From assembly GCA_963921425.1 (NCBI GenBank), contig OY992834.1, forward strand, positions 23,759,923 through 23,823,922: a DNA stretch of 64,000 bases, given 5' to 3'. The translations under genes and the position numbers were made by a program. The first letter of the stretch is position 1; each line of letters opens with the position of its first letter. The notes under the pieces were generated by a model. The model did no database searches and had not been told where the DNA came from. It was given only the letters and a program-made list of their open reading frames with translations. This DNA comes from Dryas octopetala. Taxonomy: Eukaryota > Streptophyta > Magnoliopsida > Rosales > Rosaceae. Shown here piece by piece: positions 34,320 to 45,569 of this stretch.

Positions 34320-35260
34320 TTTCATTTATGTTGCAAAATGTTCTTAATGTATTTCTTGTTCATCAGGTTTGGGCTTGCTGGTTCCTCTTGCATTTGCTAT
34401 TCGACACGGACAACGCCTCAAGGAAAAGTGAAGCCTTTCAAGTGACAAGCCCCTTATTATTCGAGTCATATATACTTTGTAGGTGATGTGTAGCTTAGTT
34501 ATTTTGGTATATGCATGACTCTTTGGACATTAATTTTAGTTCTAATAGTTTGGTAGCTTGTAATACTTGACTTATTTTTATTATGAAATTATCAATGCAA
34601 TTATTATATTCTAATGAATGTGTAATTTTGATTCAGTGTTTATATATTCATTTTGCCCTTATATTCAAATTATAGCCACAATTGTATGTTAAATTCATTG
34701 ATATGCCTTTTAGGTGAAAAAAATTGATATATATCATACATTTCAAATTCCTTTTTTAAACTTAAAATAATAAACAATATCAGTTTTGGTCTGAAAACTG
34801 AAATGTTATACCATTTGATATCAGGTTCTCTCTCAGACCTGATATATAAACAATATTTAGATATCAGGACCAGTTTCATACCTGATATTGATATCAAGAT
34901 TTTAAATCATATTTTACCTCGAATCTGATATTGATACCATGGTTTTATATCATATTCTACCTCAAACCTAATATTGATATCGGGTTATATGTCAGTATTA
35001 GTATCAAATACGATATCTATTGACCAATACTATTGATACTTGAATTTTATAGATATTAGAAATAATATCAAATTGGATATCTATTTTGTATTTAGGACAT
35101 CAGGTTGAAAAAGAAAAATGATATATAAACAATGTTTACATATCAGTTTAAAACTGATATCTAAAATGTGAACATTAGATATCACGACTCGTTATATCAG
35201 ACGGCTACCCAAATAGATATCAGTCCACGACTGATATCTATCGACATTTTTGTTGTAGTG
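34320..35260. repeat. Right portion of the 5.9-kb CACTA with subterminal repeats
   Basis: 34500-34760 is AT-rich and without features. From about 34780 to the end, motifs such as GATATCAG and CTGATATC recur densely in both orientations, mirroring the left end. Confidence 0.75.
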
Positions 35261-35263
35261 CTT

Positions 35264-36093
35264 ACTGAGGTCATCCTTTACCCTGACTTCCCTGACTAGC
35301 CTGCTGAGATGCTTGTGGTGGTTGTTGAGGTTTGGTAGACGATGCCTGCGGCTGCTGCTGCTGCTGCTGCTGGTACGGAGCCATAGGTTGTCTAGTAGCT
35401 CCCCTCTTAGGACATTGGTTCCTGAAATGTCCTTCCTCTACGCAACCAAAGCAAACAACCGATCAAAATCTCTTCTGTGGAGCCGCAACTCGCCCAGTAG
35501 CTCCCTTCTAAGGACACTGACTATTGAAATGTCCCTCTTCTCCACAGCCAAAACAGATAAGTGGTCATGACCTCTTTTTAGTACCACTCCTAGAGGATGA
35601 GTCTTTCCCCTAATTAGACTTTCTTTTCTTCTCTCCAGACTTCCCAGATGAAGTCTGTCTCTTCTTGTTGTTCAAGTACTCCTGCGCAATCGCATAAGCA
35701 TACTCAAAAATGTCCTTATAGGTCTTAGTTCCATGACCAACAATGAACTTACTGATCCCAAACTTAAGACCTTGAAGGAACCTTACAGCCTTTGTATTCT
35801 TATCAATCACAATCGCCTTGGAAAAATGTCCAAGCTCATTAAACTTATTCACATACTCACCAACAATCATGTTACCTTGCTCCAAAATTATAAATTCATC
35901 CAACTTACTCTGTTGCAGTGTTGGAGGAAAGTAACGATCATAGAAATGTTCCACAAACTGCTCCCAAGTAATAGCAGTAACATCCCCTACTTGAACGCAA
36001 ATGGTTCTCCACCAACAGTCGGCTTCTCCCTTTAGGACATGAGTAGCTAGCCAAACTCTATACTCAGGTGGGGCATTGATTGAATCCAACTTC
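35264..36093 (-). pseudogene. Gypsy gag with two CCHC zinc knuckles, 5' truncated
   Basis: The gag domain (36089-35610) includes APPEYRVWLATHVLKGEADC, then WEQFVEHFYDRYFPP and VNKFNELGHFSK. It is followed after a stop by two knuckles: CFGCGEEGHFNSQC (about 35520-35565) and CFGCVEEGHFRNQC (about 35408-35450). Then comes a poly-Gln tract from CTG/CAG repeats near 35350. It packages element RNA in active relatives. The N-terminus is removed by the transposon end at 36094. Confidence 0.88.
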
Positions 36094-36760
36094 CACTACT
36101 ACAATGAAGTTAATAGACAACAGTTTTTACCCGTTGTCTATTTGCCCAAAATTTTGTCGTCTAGGCGAGTGACATCTATAGCCTATTCAGACAACGGTTA
36201 AAACTTGTTGTCTTAATGGTTTCATACAATAGTTATATATAATTTAAAACTGTTGTCTAGTGTCCACCAAAATGCATGATTTTCATCGAAAATGGTTGTC
36301 TCGTAACACAATACACAACGTTTACAGATATAAAACTATTGTATTAATGGTAATCTCACAATACTTATTTACTATAAAAGTTGTCCAAAGTACTGTTAAA
36401 CATCAGTTTTAAGACAAACCGTTGCATAATTAAGTATTAAATTGGTAGAAATGTTGTTCCATGAGATACTCAACAACAGTTTTTACTAAAAAAATGTTGT
36501 TTAAATTGCATATACACATCTGTTGATTATCTAAACCCGTTGTCTATTCAAATTTCCAACAACAAGTTTAACTAAAACATGTTGTTTTAATTGTACATAC
36601 ACATCCTTTTATAACTTAAAACCGTTGTGTAATAATATTATCCACAACTTGTTTTAACTTATATGTGATGTTAATATATGCGTATGACAAGTATTTTTTT
36701 TTTAAAACCATTGTCTAGGTTTGATTAATACAATTTTTTTAAATTGAAAACTGTCGTTTG
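36094..36760. mobile_element. CACTA-like left terminus with (T)AGACAACGGTTTT subterminal repeats
   Basis: It starts CACTACTACAATGAAG inside the Gypsy gag and is followed by repeated ACAACGGTTTTAA / TTAAAACCGTTGTCT motifs in both orientations. The right end is not in the window. The cpFtsY, SKP2-like and RabA fragments on its inner side, and the 23-kb CACTA, would lie within it if it extends beyond 64000. Confidence 0.7.
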
Positions 36761-37879
36761 TTTGATTCACATTTTAATATCCCTACTTGCATCCAATTAA
36801 ATCCCTATTAATTCCCTGCTTGCATATCCAATTGGAATTAAATCCCACTAAATCCATGCTTGTTGCATCTAAAGAAATCCACAAATATTGACAACTCAAA
36901 AAAATCCATGAATTCATTAAATTGAAATTGGAGTTTACAAAGTCATGATAGCAAATCCATTCACACATCCCTTACCAATTAACAGCCCAAAGGTTATAAG
37001 TAATTAAGTAACTTGATAACTATAAAACGTACTTGTTACAAAAACTATAAAAAGTACTTGTTCCTTCAACTCATTGTGTGATCTCCAAAGCCCCATTATA
37101 GAAGATTTTGTTATGATCCCCTCCTTACTTTGTTTCACATGTTTTAGAGATAAGATCTACTCACACCTGCATGATTACCATAATAAATGTAAGAATCTCA
37201 AGTAGCATTCAGAAGGAGAACAACTAATTTAGACAAGAAGCTAGATGCTGTATGTTTTGGAGTCCCCAGCTGATAATTGCATCTATTATTTTAAAGTTAC
37301 TATAAAAAAAATTCAATAGGATTCTTTTCCTTTCATAATATGAAGTATGAAAATACTAGGGAACCTGGTTTAGAACTTTGATGATAGAAGTAGGCTTCCT
37401 TGACCTTATGTTTTAATAAACCTGCAAAGAATTAAAAAGAAAAAAAGAAAGCAAAGTAGATTGATTGAAACTAAAAGATCAAGCTAAAAAAAGTTCTAAC
37501 TAAAAATGCTGAGACAAAAATAAAAAATTCTAAGTTCTAGTTTTGCAGAAGTCATTTAACCATATCTGCAAGATCTATCAATTTACCTACGGATAAACAA
37601 GTTAATTTTGAGTCCAGTCCAATTTATTACAAATCATCATAAGTGAAAATATTCATTTGTTGTCCCAACCATCCATCAATACCCAAACCTTTCAGCTAAT
37701 GTAAGATACAAAAAATTCACTCAAGTACATATTGGCTATTAAGTCTAAAGTATTAACCCAAAGACCATTAAAAAAATAAAACCATAGTTAGCAAAAAATT
37801 GTTTCATGCACAACTTTTATTCACAAGTATACATTGATAGATGTCCAATTTCCTGTAAAGTTAAAAGAGCATACATGGC
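36761..37879. other. AT-rich interior, no gene recognised
   Basis: It contains low-complexity Asn/Ile/Leu-type codons and no conserved motif. It precedes, in minus-strand sense follows, the cpFtsY remnant and may be its downstream intron sequence. Confidence 0.35.
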
Positions 37880-37998
37880 CCATCAATTTTATCATTCTTA
37901 ACCTCTACTAAAGAAATTTTACACCCAGTCCTCTTAGCCTATATCTCCAGCTAGTCATAGGCAGTTGCTCGAAATGTATCCCCTGCTGCCATCAGTAC
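37880..37998 (-). pseudogene. Chloroplast SRP receptor cpFtsY-like exon remnant
   Basis: After a TGCCAG acceptor (minus strand) the exon reads VLMAAGDTFRATAYD, then a stop, LEI, another stop, AKRTGCKI. This matches the SRP-receptor GTPase stretch VLMAAGDTFRAAA.DQLEIWAERTGCEI of plant cpFtsY, a stromal protein that targets light-harvesting proteins to thylakoids. Two in-frame stops show that it is dead. Only this exon was found. Confidence 0.8.
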
Positions 37999-38002
37999 CT
38001 GG

Positions 38003-39385
38003 CACAATTCCAAATCACAAGGCAATTCAAATAACAAAAGCCACTGAGGAATACACATGCTTTTCTTGGATGTATAGATACATATGAATATATATATATG
38101 GAGGTCTGACCTTTCACTTTAAATTCCAAAGGAGATATGGCTTGCTTCGGCACCTTTCTCGCAGGAAACTAACACAAGCTAGTCTTGTGATTTGCTAAAA
38201 GAAAAAAAATAAAAAAGGGATTGCAGCCATCAAGATAAAAGAGGAGTGACTCATTTTCTTTGTGCCTTAAGTCTTGATTTTGGAGTGGCTTGCAGCAAGA
38301 TGAAAGAGCAGGCTTTCAACAAAGTCATGTAAAAAAAAAAAAAAAAGCGAAACAAAAAAGAGGCAGTCGGCACCTGGAGAAATAAATTAAGAAGATGGTC
38401 TCTTCTCTTCCCTCCCTGCCGAAACAAAAAAAAAAGCATGTATTAGAGAATGGGGAAAAAAAGACAACAAGAAAAAAAAAATGGATGGAGAAATTATGTC
38501 CATTATAAAGAAAAGGAACCTCACTCTTTGAAGTCTCACGTGGAGGACTATGGGGGTATTGAATTCCTTTTGAGTTAGTTGACACCTGCAAATTAATGAA
38601 AAGGGTCAGCTACTGTTGGTATAAGACCAAGGAAAAGTATGGAAATTCAAAGTCAGCAAAAAGAGGACATGTGAAAGGGATTAAACTACCAAATAAAAAA
38701 TTATTTCTCTTGCTCCATGTCCCCACATAGCAATGAATGCTGCAAGTTTTCTTAGGTGCTGCAAAGTCTACACATACGCATGGCAAACAAGTTCAATTCA
38801 GCCCAAAAGTAGATACAAGATCAAGTTAACCCAAAAGAGAATAGTCTTGCAGATGAGTAAGTAAGTGGTTGCTTTCACCAAATATTTATTTGCTGAACAA
38901 AGAGATAGGAAAGAGAGATCATAAAGATGAAAAATAGACATGCGTAAAGTGATCTTGCCTACGTGATTGCTTTGTTAGTGTTCTTTCCCTCCTATCTAAA
39001 AGAATTGGCTTGCTTTCAAAATTAGAGGAGAGGGGTTCTTGCTGCTTCTAATTTGCAACCATGTTCTTCTTAACCTTTATTTAACCTATTATTTTATTAT
39101 AATTTGTTTATCACCATCTAGCTAGTCCTCCATTTTCCAACCCCTGCTTTCAGATTTCAATCATGAAGTCTCCATTTCACCAACTCAAAGAAGTGAGACT
39201 AGACTTAATATTTCTTTGTATCATCAAAGACAATTTTTCGGGAATTTATATGCCACTGCAACAACAATTCATGCTTACTTCTTGATGTCATAGGTTATAA
39301 ATTAACAAATACAAGCAGCAAACTACAATAAAAGCAAACAAACAAATTAGGAGCAGAAAAGAGATAGAGAGAGAAAAACATCTAC
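38003..39385. other. Stretch with unrecognised minus-strand exon-like pieces
   Basis: A minus-strand segment around 38520-38586 (QVSTNSKGIQYPHSPPRE) has an acceptor-like CAG before it. A-rich runs occur at 38329-38346, 38430 and 38470. No family recognised. Confidence 0.35.
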
Positions 39386-39650
39386 CATGAGGGGGACAGA
39401 TGAGTAAGGCCCAAGCAAACATCATCTCTCCAACCACGACAGACTCTGGAAGCAATGATGACCATCTGATCATCCACAAGTGCAAGGATTGCAGAAGGAG
39501 CTCCATGGGAATATCCTTCCAATCAGTGATCACCCTTCCTTCCATTTTCACTTTCCCACCACCAAAACCAATACCAATTCCACCAACCATCATAAGCTTC
39601 TCAAAGCACAAGTTCAAGTCCTCAGTCTTGAGATTTTCTTTTGCAACCAT
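39386..39650 (-). pseudogene. SKP2A/B-like F-box gene, first exon with frameshift
   Basis: The exon starts MVAKENLKTEDLNLCFEKL and continues to ITDWKDIPMELLLQ, the start of the F-box found in plant SKP2A/SKP2B, which act in SCF ubiquitin ligases on cell-cycle factors. One base is missing near 39491. Beyond it, the expected text (LVDDQ, then IIASRVCRGWRDDVCLGLTH) continues in the next frame. The exon ends at a TCATG|GTAGATG donor. The leucine-rich repeat exons are absent. A glycine-rich insert (GGIGIGFGGGK) precedes the F-box. Confidence 0.82.
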
Positions 39651-40252
39651 TTCAAACCCTCCTCAGTCCAAAACCCACCACCGCCTTTCACAAAAGAACA
39701 GAGAATTCCTCCTCGTTTGTGTCACCAGCTAAAGAGAGAGAAATATGGATAAGTCATTGCAAATTCCAGTACACCTTCTATTCAGACTAGTAAAACCACA
39801 ATAAACTAGAATACCAAAGCAAAGCACATGTGTAAAAACCTTAGAAACTTGCAGAGATGTAGCAGAGCACACTCATGAACACACAGATCTCCTAATCTTA
39901 CATTGCTGAAGAAAAATGCCCAGTAAACAAGCCCAATAAAATGCAATTTACACAAAGGAGAGAAAACGAGATACTCAAATGCTGAGATGGGTTATCTTCT
40001 TTGTTATCTGTTCTTCGAATACAAGCAAATCTGATAGCCCAAATGAGCATCTCTAAGCTCAAAAAAATAGATAAAAAAGATGGGCTTGATCTGAGTGCAA
40101 GTTTGAGACACAGAGACAGAGATATTCAAAACTCACCAACCAAACACCGTACATCAAAATGCAAACAAGATAGAGATATTCAAAACTCACCGATCAGCTT
40201 CCACACTAAGATTAAACACAAGCAGATTAATCAAAACCCAAAAATCGAACTT
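39651..40252. other. Upstream sequence of the SKP2-like fragment
   Basis: On the minus strand this would be 5' leader and promoter of the SKP2-like exon, possibly fused to the intron side of the Rab fragment. The phrase gatattcaaaactcacc is repeated at about 40120 and 40175. No gene. Confidence 0.35.
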
Positions 40253-40263
40253 CACTACAAGAA

Positions 40264-40735
40264 AAACATATTTGGGCGACGAAACTTTGGGCGACGAACA
40301 TATATTCGTCGCCCAAAGTAATTTTGGGCGATGAACAAGAACATTTGTCGCTCAATGTCATACACGTTTGGGCGACGAACATGTCCGTCGCCCAAAGGAC
40401 GTTTGGGCGACGAATCACACGTTCCTCGCCTAAAGTTACTTTGGGCGACGACCTGATCTCGTCGCCTCAACTCACGCGACAAAAAATTAATTAAGAAATA
40501 CATTGGGCGAGGAATATACATGTCCATCACCCAAAGTGTCTTTGGGCGAGGAAAACGTGAATTTGTTGCCCAAACATACTTTGGGTGACAAAATATTTAG
40601 TCGCCCAAACTCATTTTGGGCGAGGAATGTACACATTCCTCGCCCAAAGTACTTTGGGTGACGAAATATGGTACGTCGCCCAAACATAGTTTGGGCGAGG
40701 AATTCGTTCGTCGCCCAAAGGGTCATTCCCTTTTT
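40264..40735. repeat. Left subterminal repeats of the 23-kb CACTA
   Basis: TTTGGGCGACGAA and TTCCTCGCCCAAA occur every 30-50 bases in both orientations. Smaller clusters of the same motif lie at 41600-41756 and 42638-42690. TNPA-type proteins bind such motifs in En/Spm. Confidence 0.92.
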
Positions 40736-40740
40736 TTTTT

Positions 40741-42635
40741 TGTACAATTATATGTATGTTAATCATACAATGCGATCGTGTTTCCAACGATCCGAACTGT
40801 TCAATTTTTAATTCCTCATTGAAAGATCAGCATTGCAAAAAATTAGGATTATTGGAGATGTAAAAGTTATGTAACGGTGCTCGAATGTATGAACGATCAA
40901 GAAATTGCTAATACTAATCAATGGAGTAGATGAATTCCGATTTGGGCGATTTTTTGCAGGAATGATGTTTGAGTATAAACAAATAAAATGAACGGCTCCT
41001 ATCATTGAAATTACAGTATAGTCTTCACAATTCTTGAATCGACAAAGTTTCAACGAAAAAACTATAGAATTATACTCTTCAAGTGTATTTGTATGTAGAA
41101 GATCACTTTTGTATTGTGTTTTTAACGATCCGAACCGATCATTCCTTAGTGCCCCACTCAAAGATCATCCATGCAAAAAATTATCTCAATTGGAGATGCA
41201 GAAGTTAGGTTTGGCATTTAGGATGTATGAACGATCTTGATTCTTATAATAATAATCGAATGGGTAGATGAACTCCGATTGAGCCAATTTTTTCCAGGAT
41301 TGATCTTTGAGTATGAACGTATATGATGAATGGCTCTGATCGTGATAATCACGTTGTGGTCTTCACAATTATTGAAGCTACAAGGTTTTAACGAAATAGT
41401 TAATAGAATTTTATTCTTCAAGTGCAAAAACCGTTCATGTATATGTACAACCTCATATGTGACCGTGTTTTCAATGATCCGAACCTTTCATTTATTAGTT
41501 TATCACTCAAATATTAATCTTGCAAAAAATTAGGTCAATTGGAGATGTAAACATTTGGTATCGGAGCTCAAATGTAGGAATGATCGTTTTGTAATAATGG
41601 TTTGGGCGACGAATTTATAATTTCCTCGCCCAAGATCACTTTGGGCGACGAAATTTGTAATTCGTTGCCCAAAGTGATCATGGGCGAGGAAATTATAAAT
41701 TCGTCGCCCAAAGGTGTTTTGGGCGACAAAATTTGTAGCTCCTCGCCCAAAGTAAGAATACTTTTTTGTTTACAATTTTATATATGTAATAGCATACGAT
41801 ACGATTATATTTCTAAAGATCATAACCATTCATTTTCTAATTCCCCACTCAAGGATCATCCATGCAAAAAATTAGCTTAATCGGAGATGTAGAAGTTAGG
41901 TAACGGTGGTTGAACTTATGAACGATTGTGAATTTTCTAATACGAATCGAAGTATGAGATGAATTCCGATTTAGCCTATTTTTTGCAGGGATGATCTTCC
42001 AGTATAAACGAATAGAATGAACGGTTCCGATCGTTGAAATCACATTGTAGTCTTCACAAACTGTTGAATCACCAAAATTTCTATAAAAAAGTTAATAGAA
42101 TTATACTCTTCAAGTGTATTTATATGTAGAAGCTCAGATTTCTATTCTGTTTTTAACGATCCGAACCGATCATTGGCTAGTCCCCCACTCAAAGATCATC
42201 CATACAAAAAATTATCTCAATCAGAGAAGTAGAAGTTAGGTTTAGCATTTAGTGTGTATGAAAGATCATGGTTTTATAATCATAATCGAACGGCTAGATG
42301 AACTCTGATTGAGCGGATTTTTTGCAGGGATGATATTTGCATATGAACATAGATGATGAACGACTATGATTGTTGTAATAACGTTATTGTCTTCACAATT
42401 ATTGAATCGACAAGGTTTGAACGAAATAGTTAATAGAATTTTATTATTAAGTGTAAAATCCACTGATTTATATGTAGAACATTATATGTCGATTGTGTTT
42501 TTAACGATCCGAACCGTTCATTTATTAGTTTGTCACTCAAAGATCATTCTTCTAAAATATTAGGTCAATTAGAGATCTAGAAGTTTGGTATTGGAGCTCG
42601 AACGTATGAACGATCATGGTTCATACCAAAAATCA
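40741..42635. repeat. About 340-bp tandem repeats in a 1.03-kb higher-order pattern
   Basis: The phrase AACGATCCGAACC (or a variant) recurs at about 40789, 41127, 41473, 41818, 42157 and 42500, giving units of 338-346 bp. Units 1/4, 2/5 and 3/6 resemble each other most, so a block of three was duplicated. The subterminal cluster at 41600-41756 sits within the third unit. Confidence 0.8.
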
Positions 42636-42699
42636 ACTTTGGGCGACGAAATCTAGCTTCGGGCAACGAACGGTGCGTCGCCCAAAGTCTTTCAGTTTA

Positions 42700-43100
42700 A
42701 CCCATTTATGGGTTCACTTCAGCATTTCACTTACTCCCTCTTCACTCCCTCTCACTCCCTCGCAGCATTCCCTTGCAGCTCTCACTCCCTCTCAGCGCGC
42801 GCCGGCGCCTCCCTCCTCCTCCTCCTTCCCTCCTCCTCCCTCCTCCTTCCCTCGAAACCCAAACCCCCCTCCCCCATCAGTAACCCACCCCCCCCCCCAC
42901 CGAAACCCACCCCCCATCGGAGACCTACCCCCCCGAATACCCACCCCCCACCCTCCCCCGAAAACCCACCCCCACTGAAACCCATCCCCCCCCAGCCGAA
43001 AGCAGCTCACCGAAACCCCACCCCCCCCCCCCAGAAACCAGCTCACCCAAAACCCCCCCAAGCCGAAACCAGCTCACCCAAAACACCCCCCCCCACACAG
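42700..43100. repeat. CT-rich then C-run-rich segment
   Basis: TCACTCCCTC repeats pass into many runs of 6-11 C separated by short ACC/GAAA spacers. On the minus strand the G-runs could form quadruplexes. Proline- and glycine-rich ORFs on both strands are compositional. The position upstream of the transposase fits a promoter/leader. Confidence 0.85.
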
Positions 43101-43689
43101 GTATTATTATTTTTTTTTTCAATTTATGTTATTTTCTGTTTTTTATGTTTTCTAATATTGTGGATTTTGCACTTGTTGTGGATTTTGCATAAATTGGTTG
43201 TGAAATTTCTGATTTTAGTGGTAATTAGTTAATGTTGTGGGTTTTTTTAATTTAGTGGTTTGGTTGTGAAATCTGAATTTAGATTGATGTTGGGCTCATA
43301 TTTGACAATGATTTTTTTTTTTTTTTTTGTGAAGGAATGATAGTATTGCATTTGTTGTGAAGGATAATTGTATTTTTGGTGAGGTATGTGTTTAATCTAT
43401 CTTTTAGTTAAGTTTTTGTATGATTTAGTATTTAATGTTTCCTATATAATTGTATTAAATTTTTGAGTGAATTAGTTTGCATGTTAAAATTAATTATAAA
43501 ATTGATTAATTAGTTTGTATGTTTTTATATGCTAAAATTTAATAATTTGTTTGTATGCTTATATGTATATTATTAGATTAATTATAGTTTAGTTTGTATG
43601 TTACATTTAGTTTAGTTGTAATTGCAAAATTCCCGATAACGTAGTCCAGCACTCCTCGAGTACTGGGTTAGGTCATGTGGCACGAAGCG
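43101..43689. other. T-rich leader/intron-like stretch
   Basis: It begins after an ACAG|GTATTA junction and holds no coding sequence; probably the first intron of the CACTA transposase transcript. Confidence 0.35.
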
Positions 43690-43768
43690 CTTGTGCGAAG
43701 TTATCAGTCGATAACTTTGTACATTCAACTAGTCGTGCGAAGTTATCAGTGGATAACTTTGTACACTA
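43690..43768. repeat. Tandem GTGCGAAGTTATCAGT..ATAACTTTGTACA pair
   Basis: Two units of about 33 bp, each holding an AGTTATCAG(T)CGATAACT-type palindrome, upstream of the transposase start. Confidence 0.8.
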
Positions 43769-43869
43769 AACTTAAATTCACCTTAGACCCGTTCGAGAGT
43801 CTATTGGACGCGCGCATGGGCGCTGGGTGTGATTGCGCTCCAATATGATTCTTGAATTGTCCAAATTAC

Positions 43870-44115
43870 CCATGGACAGTTTGGGAGTGCACAATTATGT
43901 GTTGTGGTTAGCGGTTCATGTGATGTGGTTTTGATCTGAGAAAATTTCGGCAACATCTCCGTATGTGTTCTTCGAGTGCATATTAGATATTTGTTTTAAA
44001 TATCTATGTCGTGCACTTGGAGAACCATAGGGAGATGCTACCAAAATTTTCCCAGATCGAAACTACATCGTGTGAGCCAACAACCACGACACATATGTGC
44101 ATTCTCGAATGGGAT
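43870..44115. repeat. Long imperfect hairpin upstream of the transposase start
   Basis: Left arm (to about 43991) and right arm (from about 43998) pair over about 110 bp with mismatches; the best-paired segments include GATCTGAGAAAATTT with AAATTTTCCCAGATC, and GATATTT with AAATATC at the tip. A transcript would fold into a pre-miRNA-like stem. Confidence 0.8.
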
Positions 44116-44170
44116 AGGGCCCTTACCGGAGGCATAAGGAGACGAAGAAGGGTGACGCATCGTTTTCTAA

Positions 44171-44257
44171 TTGTCGTGTACTATGGAAACATGCATCATG
44201 GACCGACAGTGGATAGGTAATACGAATCGTGTTAGTGATGAATATTTGTATGGGATC
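44171..44257 (+). repeat. 87-bp CACTA segment, left copy (flanks viral block)
   Basis: Matches 57173-57259 with two mismatches. It contains the transposase start codons and the coding sequence for MDRQWI-like residues. Directly downstream the sequence changes to minus-strand viral RT sequence. Confidence 0.93.
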
Positions 44258-45382
44258 ATAGCTCACAAATGACTTGTCTCCCATTTCTTTTTCACATAGC
44301 TCCAAATGAGCTTTATTCATTTGGATGGGCCTGGCCTTGGTGGGTATCATAGACTCTTTAAAGTCAGGTTCATAAGGAAGACTAACAATGTGTCTTTCCC
44401 TGTTCCAAAAGGTTGTTGGAAGATCAGAGCAAACTTCCATTGTAATAAGATCTTTTAGATCTTGCACTTTCTTCTCAACCTTTGGATCTTGCAACATTTG
44501 CATAATCCTTTTGTTTTTAATTTCTCCTTTTAATGACATTATAAACTTCTATTTTCCCTTAATAAGGTTATTTAGAGAATTTACTTGCCGAACTAAGGGT
44601 TCTATCATGAAAGGGAAACTTACATTTATACCCTGTATTTTACCTTTAATCCCTGTTTGATCTACAGAGATAGGCCCTGACTGGTAAAGAGTGCTAAGAA
44701 AAGGTGTTCCCAAGATGCAAGCCTGGTTCAGATCTTTAACCAGGATGAATGGTGTGTCAAGACAAACACCATTATTACAGACTGCTGAGTGTGGTAGCTT
44801 GTATTTGATGTTCATCTTTTTTCCATTGGCTACCCTTAGCTCCTGACTGGTCTTGCTAAAGAATCTTGATGGAACCAGTCCTTCCCTCAGACAATTTGAG
44901 TCAGCTCCTGAATCAATGAGGGCAACAGTGAGAAAATAAAAGGTTTTTTCATTAACATTTGCTATTATCGTTACCTCTGTATACCATTTTTGGTATATAA
45001 TTTTCTCAATACTTTGTATGTGTTGGACTAAGTCTTGATTTTCTCCTTGTTGACTAAGTCCTTCTCCAGGGAAGTATTGATTGAAGTCTTCTTCATTCAC
45101 TTGGTGGGTCTCTAAGACCTCCACCCTTGTTTTAAGGAGTTTGACTTCTTTTTTGAGCTGATTGACCTCAGTCTTTAGGTCAGCAATTGTTACCTCCTTT
45201 TGTTGTGGTCCCTTAATTCTATTAAGGACTTCTTGAAATGAATAGGGTTCATAAGATTTCTTAACCTTATCGTGTTCCCTTTTCTCTTCTTGTTCAGGTT
45301 CCTCTTTTAAGGTTTCCAAGTATCCTTCCAAAGCTTTTCTTTTCTCGCCGGGATTTTCTATCCTGTCAATAAGGTCTAACAA
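44258..45382 (-). pseudogene. Viral protease and start of RT, left arm (truncated)
   Basis: The minus-strand frame from 45382 has a Lys/Glu-rich coiled-coil-like segment, then a retropepsin-type LIDSGADSN active site and an ILGTPFLSTL segment. It continues into the region before RT and ends abruptly at 44258, where CACTA sequence begins. It matches 53146-54255 of the right arm closely. A small frame break lies near 44545. Confidence 0.88.
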
Positions 45383-45569
45383 AAATCATCTTGCTTAGTG
45401 ATAACATTAATGGTTTTACAATTACAGTTATCCTGGCTAGAATCAGATCCTTCAGAGTCACTAAGGCCTGCAATCTCATTATCAGAATAATCAGAGTAAA
45501 AAGACAAATGTTTAATTTGTTCTTTAAGCTCATCAAGCTGTCCATGACTGGAGCAGGAATTATGTCTGG

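Larger units (their letters stand above)
29331..35260. mobile_element. CACTA element of 5.93 kb carrying captured exons, target duplication CTT
   Basis: The left end CACTACAAGAATATTGTCAA and right end ...TTGACATTTTTGTTGTAGTG-type sequence (CGACATTTTTGTTGTAGTG at 35242-35260) are inverted repeats of about 29 bp with few mismatches. CTT flanks it at 29328-29330 and 35261-35263. Subterminal ATATCAG/CTGATAT motifs fill the outer several hundred bases. No transposase is present, so it is non-autonomous. It carries exons resembling a SAM carrier, RKP and MOS11, all on the plus strand. It inserted in the minus-strand Gypsy element between zinc knuckles and protease. Confidence 0.92.
26705..36093 (-). 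mobile_element. Decayed Ty3/Gypsy retrotransposon, split by a CACTA element
   Basis: On the minus strand the order is gag, zinc knuckles, protease, RT, RNase H, integrase, which is the Ty3/Gypsy order. The integrase is cut short near 26950, and gag is cut at 36093 by another transposon. The CACTA at 29331-35260 splits it between the zinc knuckles and the protease. Frameshifts and stops interrupt every domain. LTRs were not identified. Confidence 0.85.

Noticed and set aside
40264-40735. Possible CRISPR-like regular repeats (TTTGGGCGACGAA with spacers)
   Set aside because: Repeats are short, in both orientations, at CACTA ends, in a plant genome; they are subterminal transposase-binding repeats.
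42616-43232. Proline-rich and glycine-rich ORFs on both strands
   Set aside because: They follow from CT-rich and C-run composition, overlap in several frames, and have no domain or splice context.
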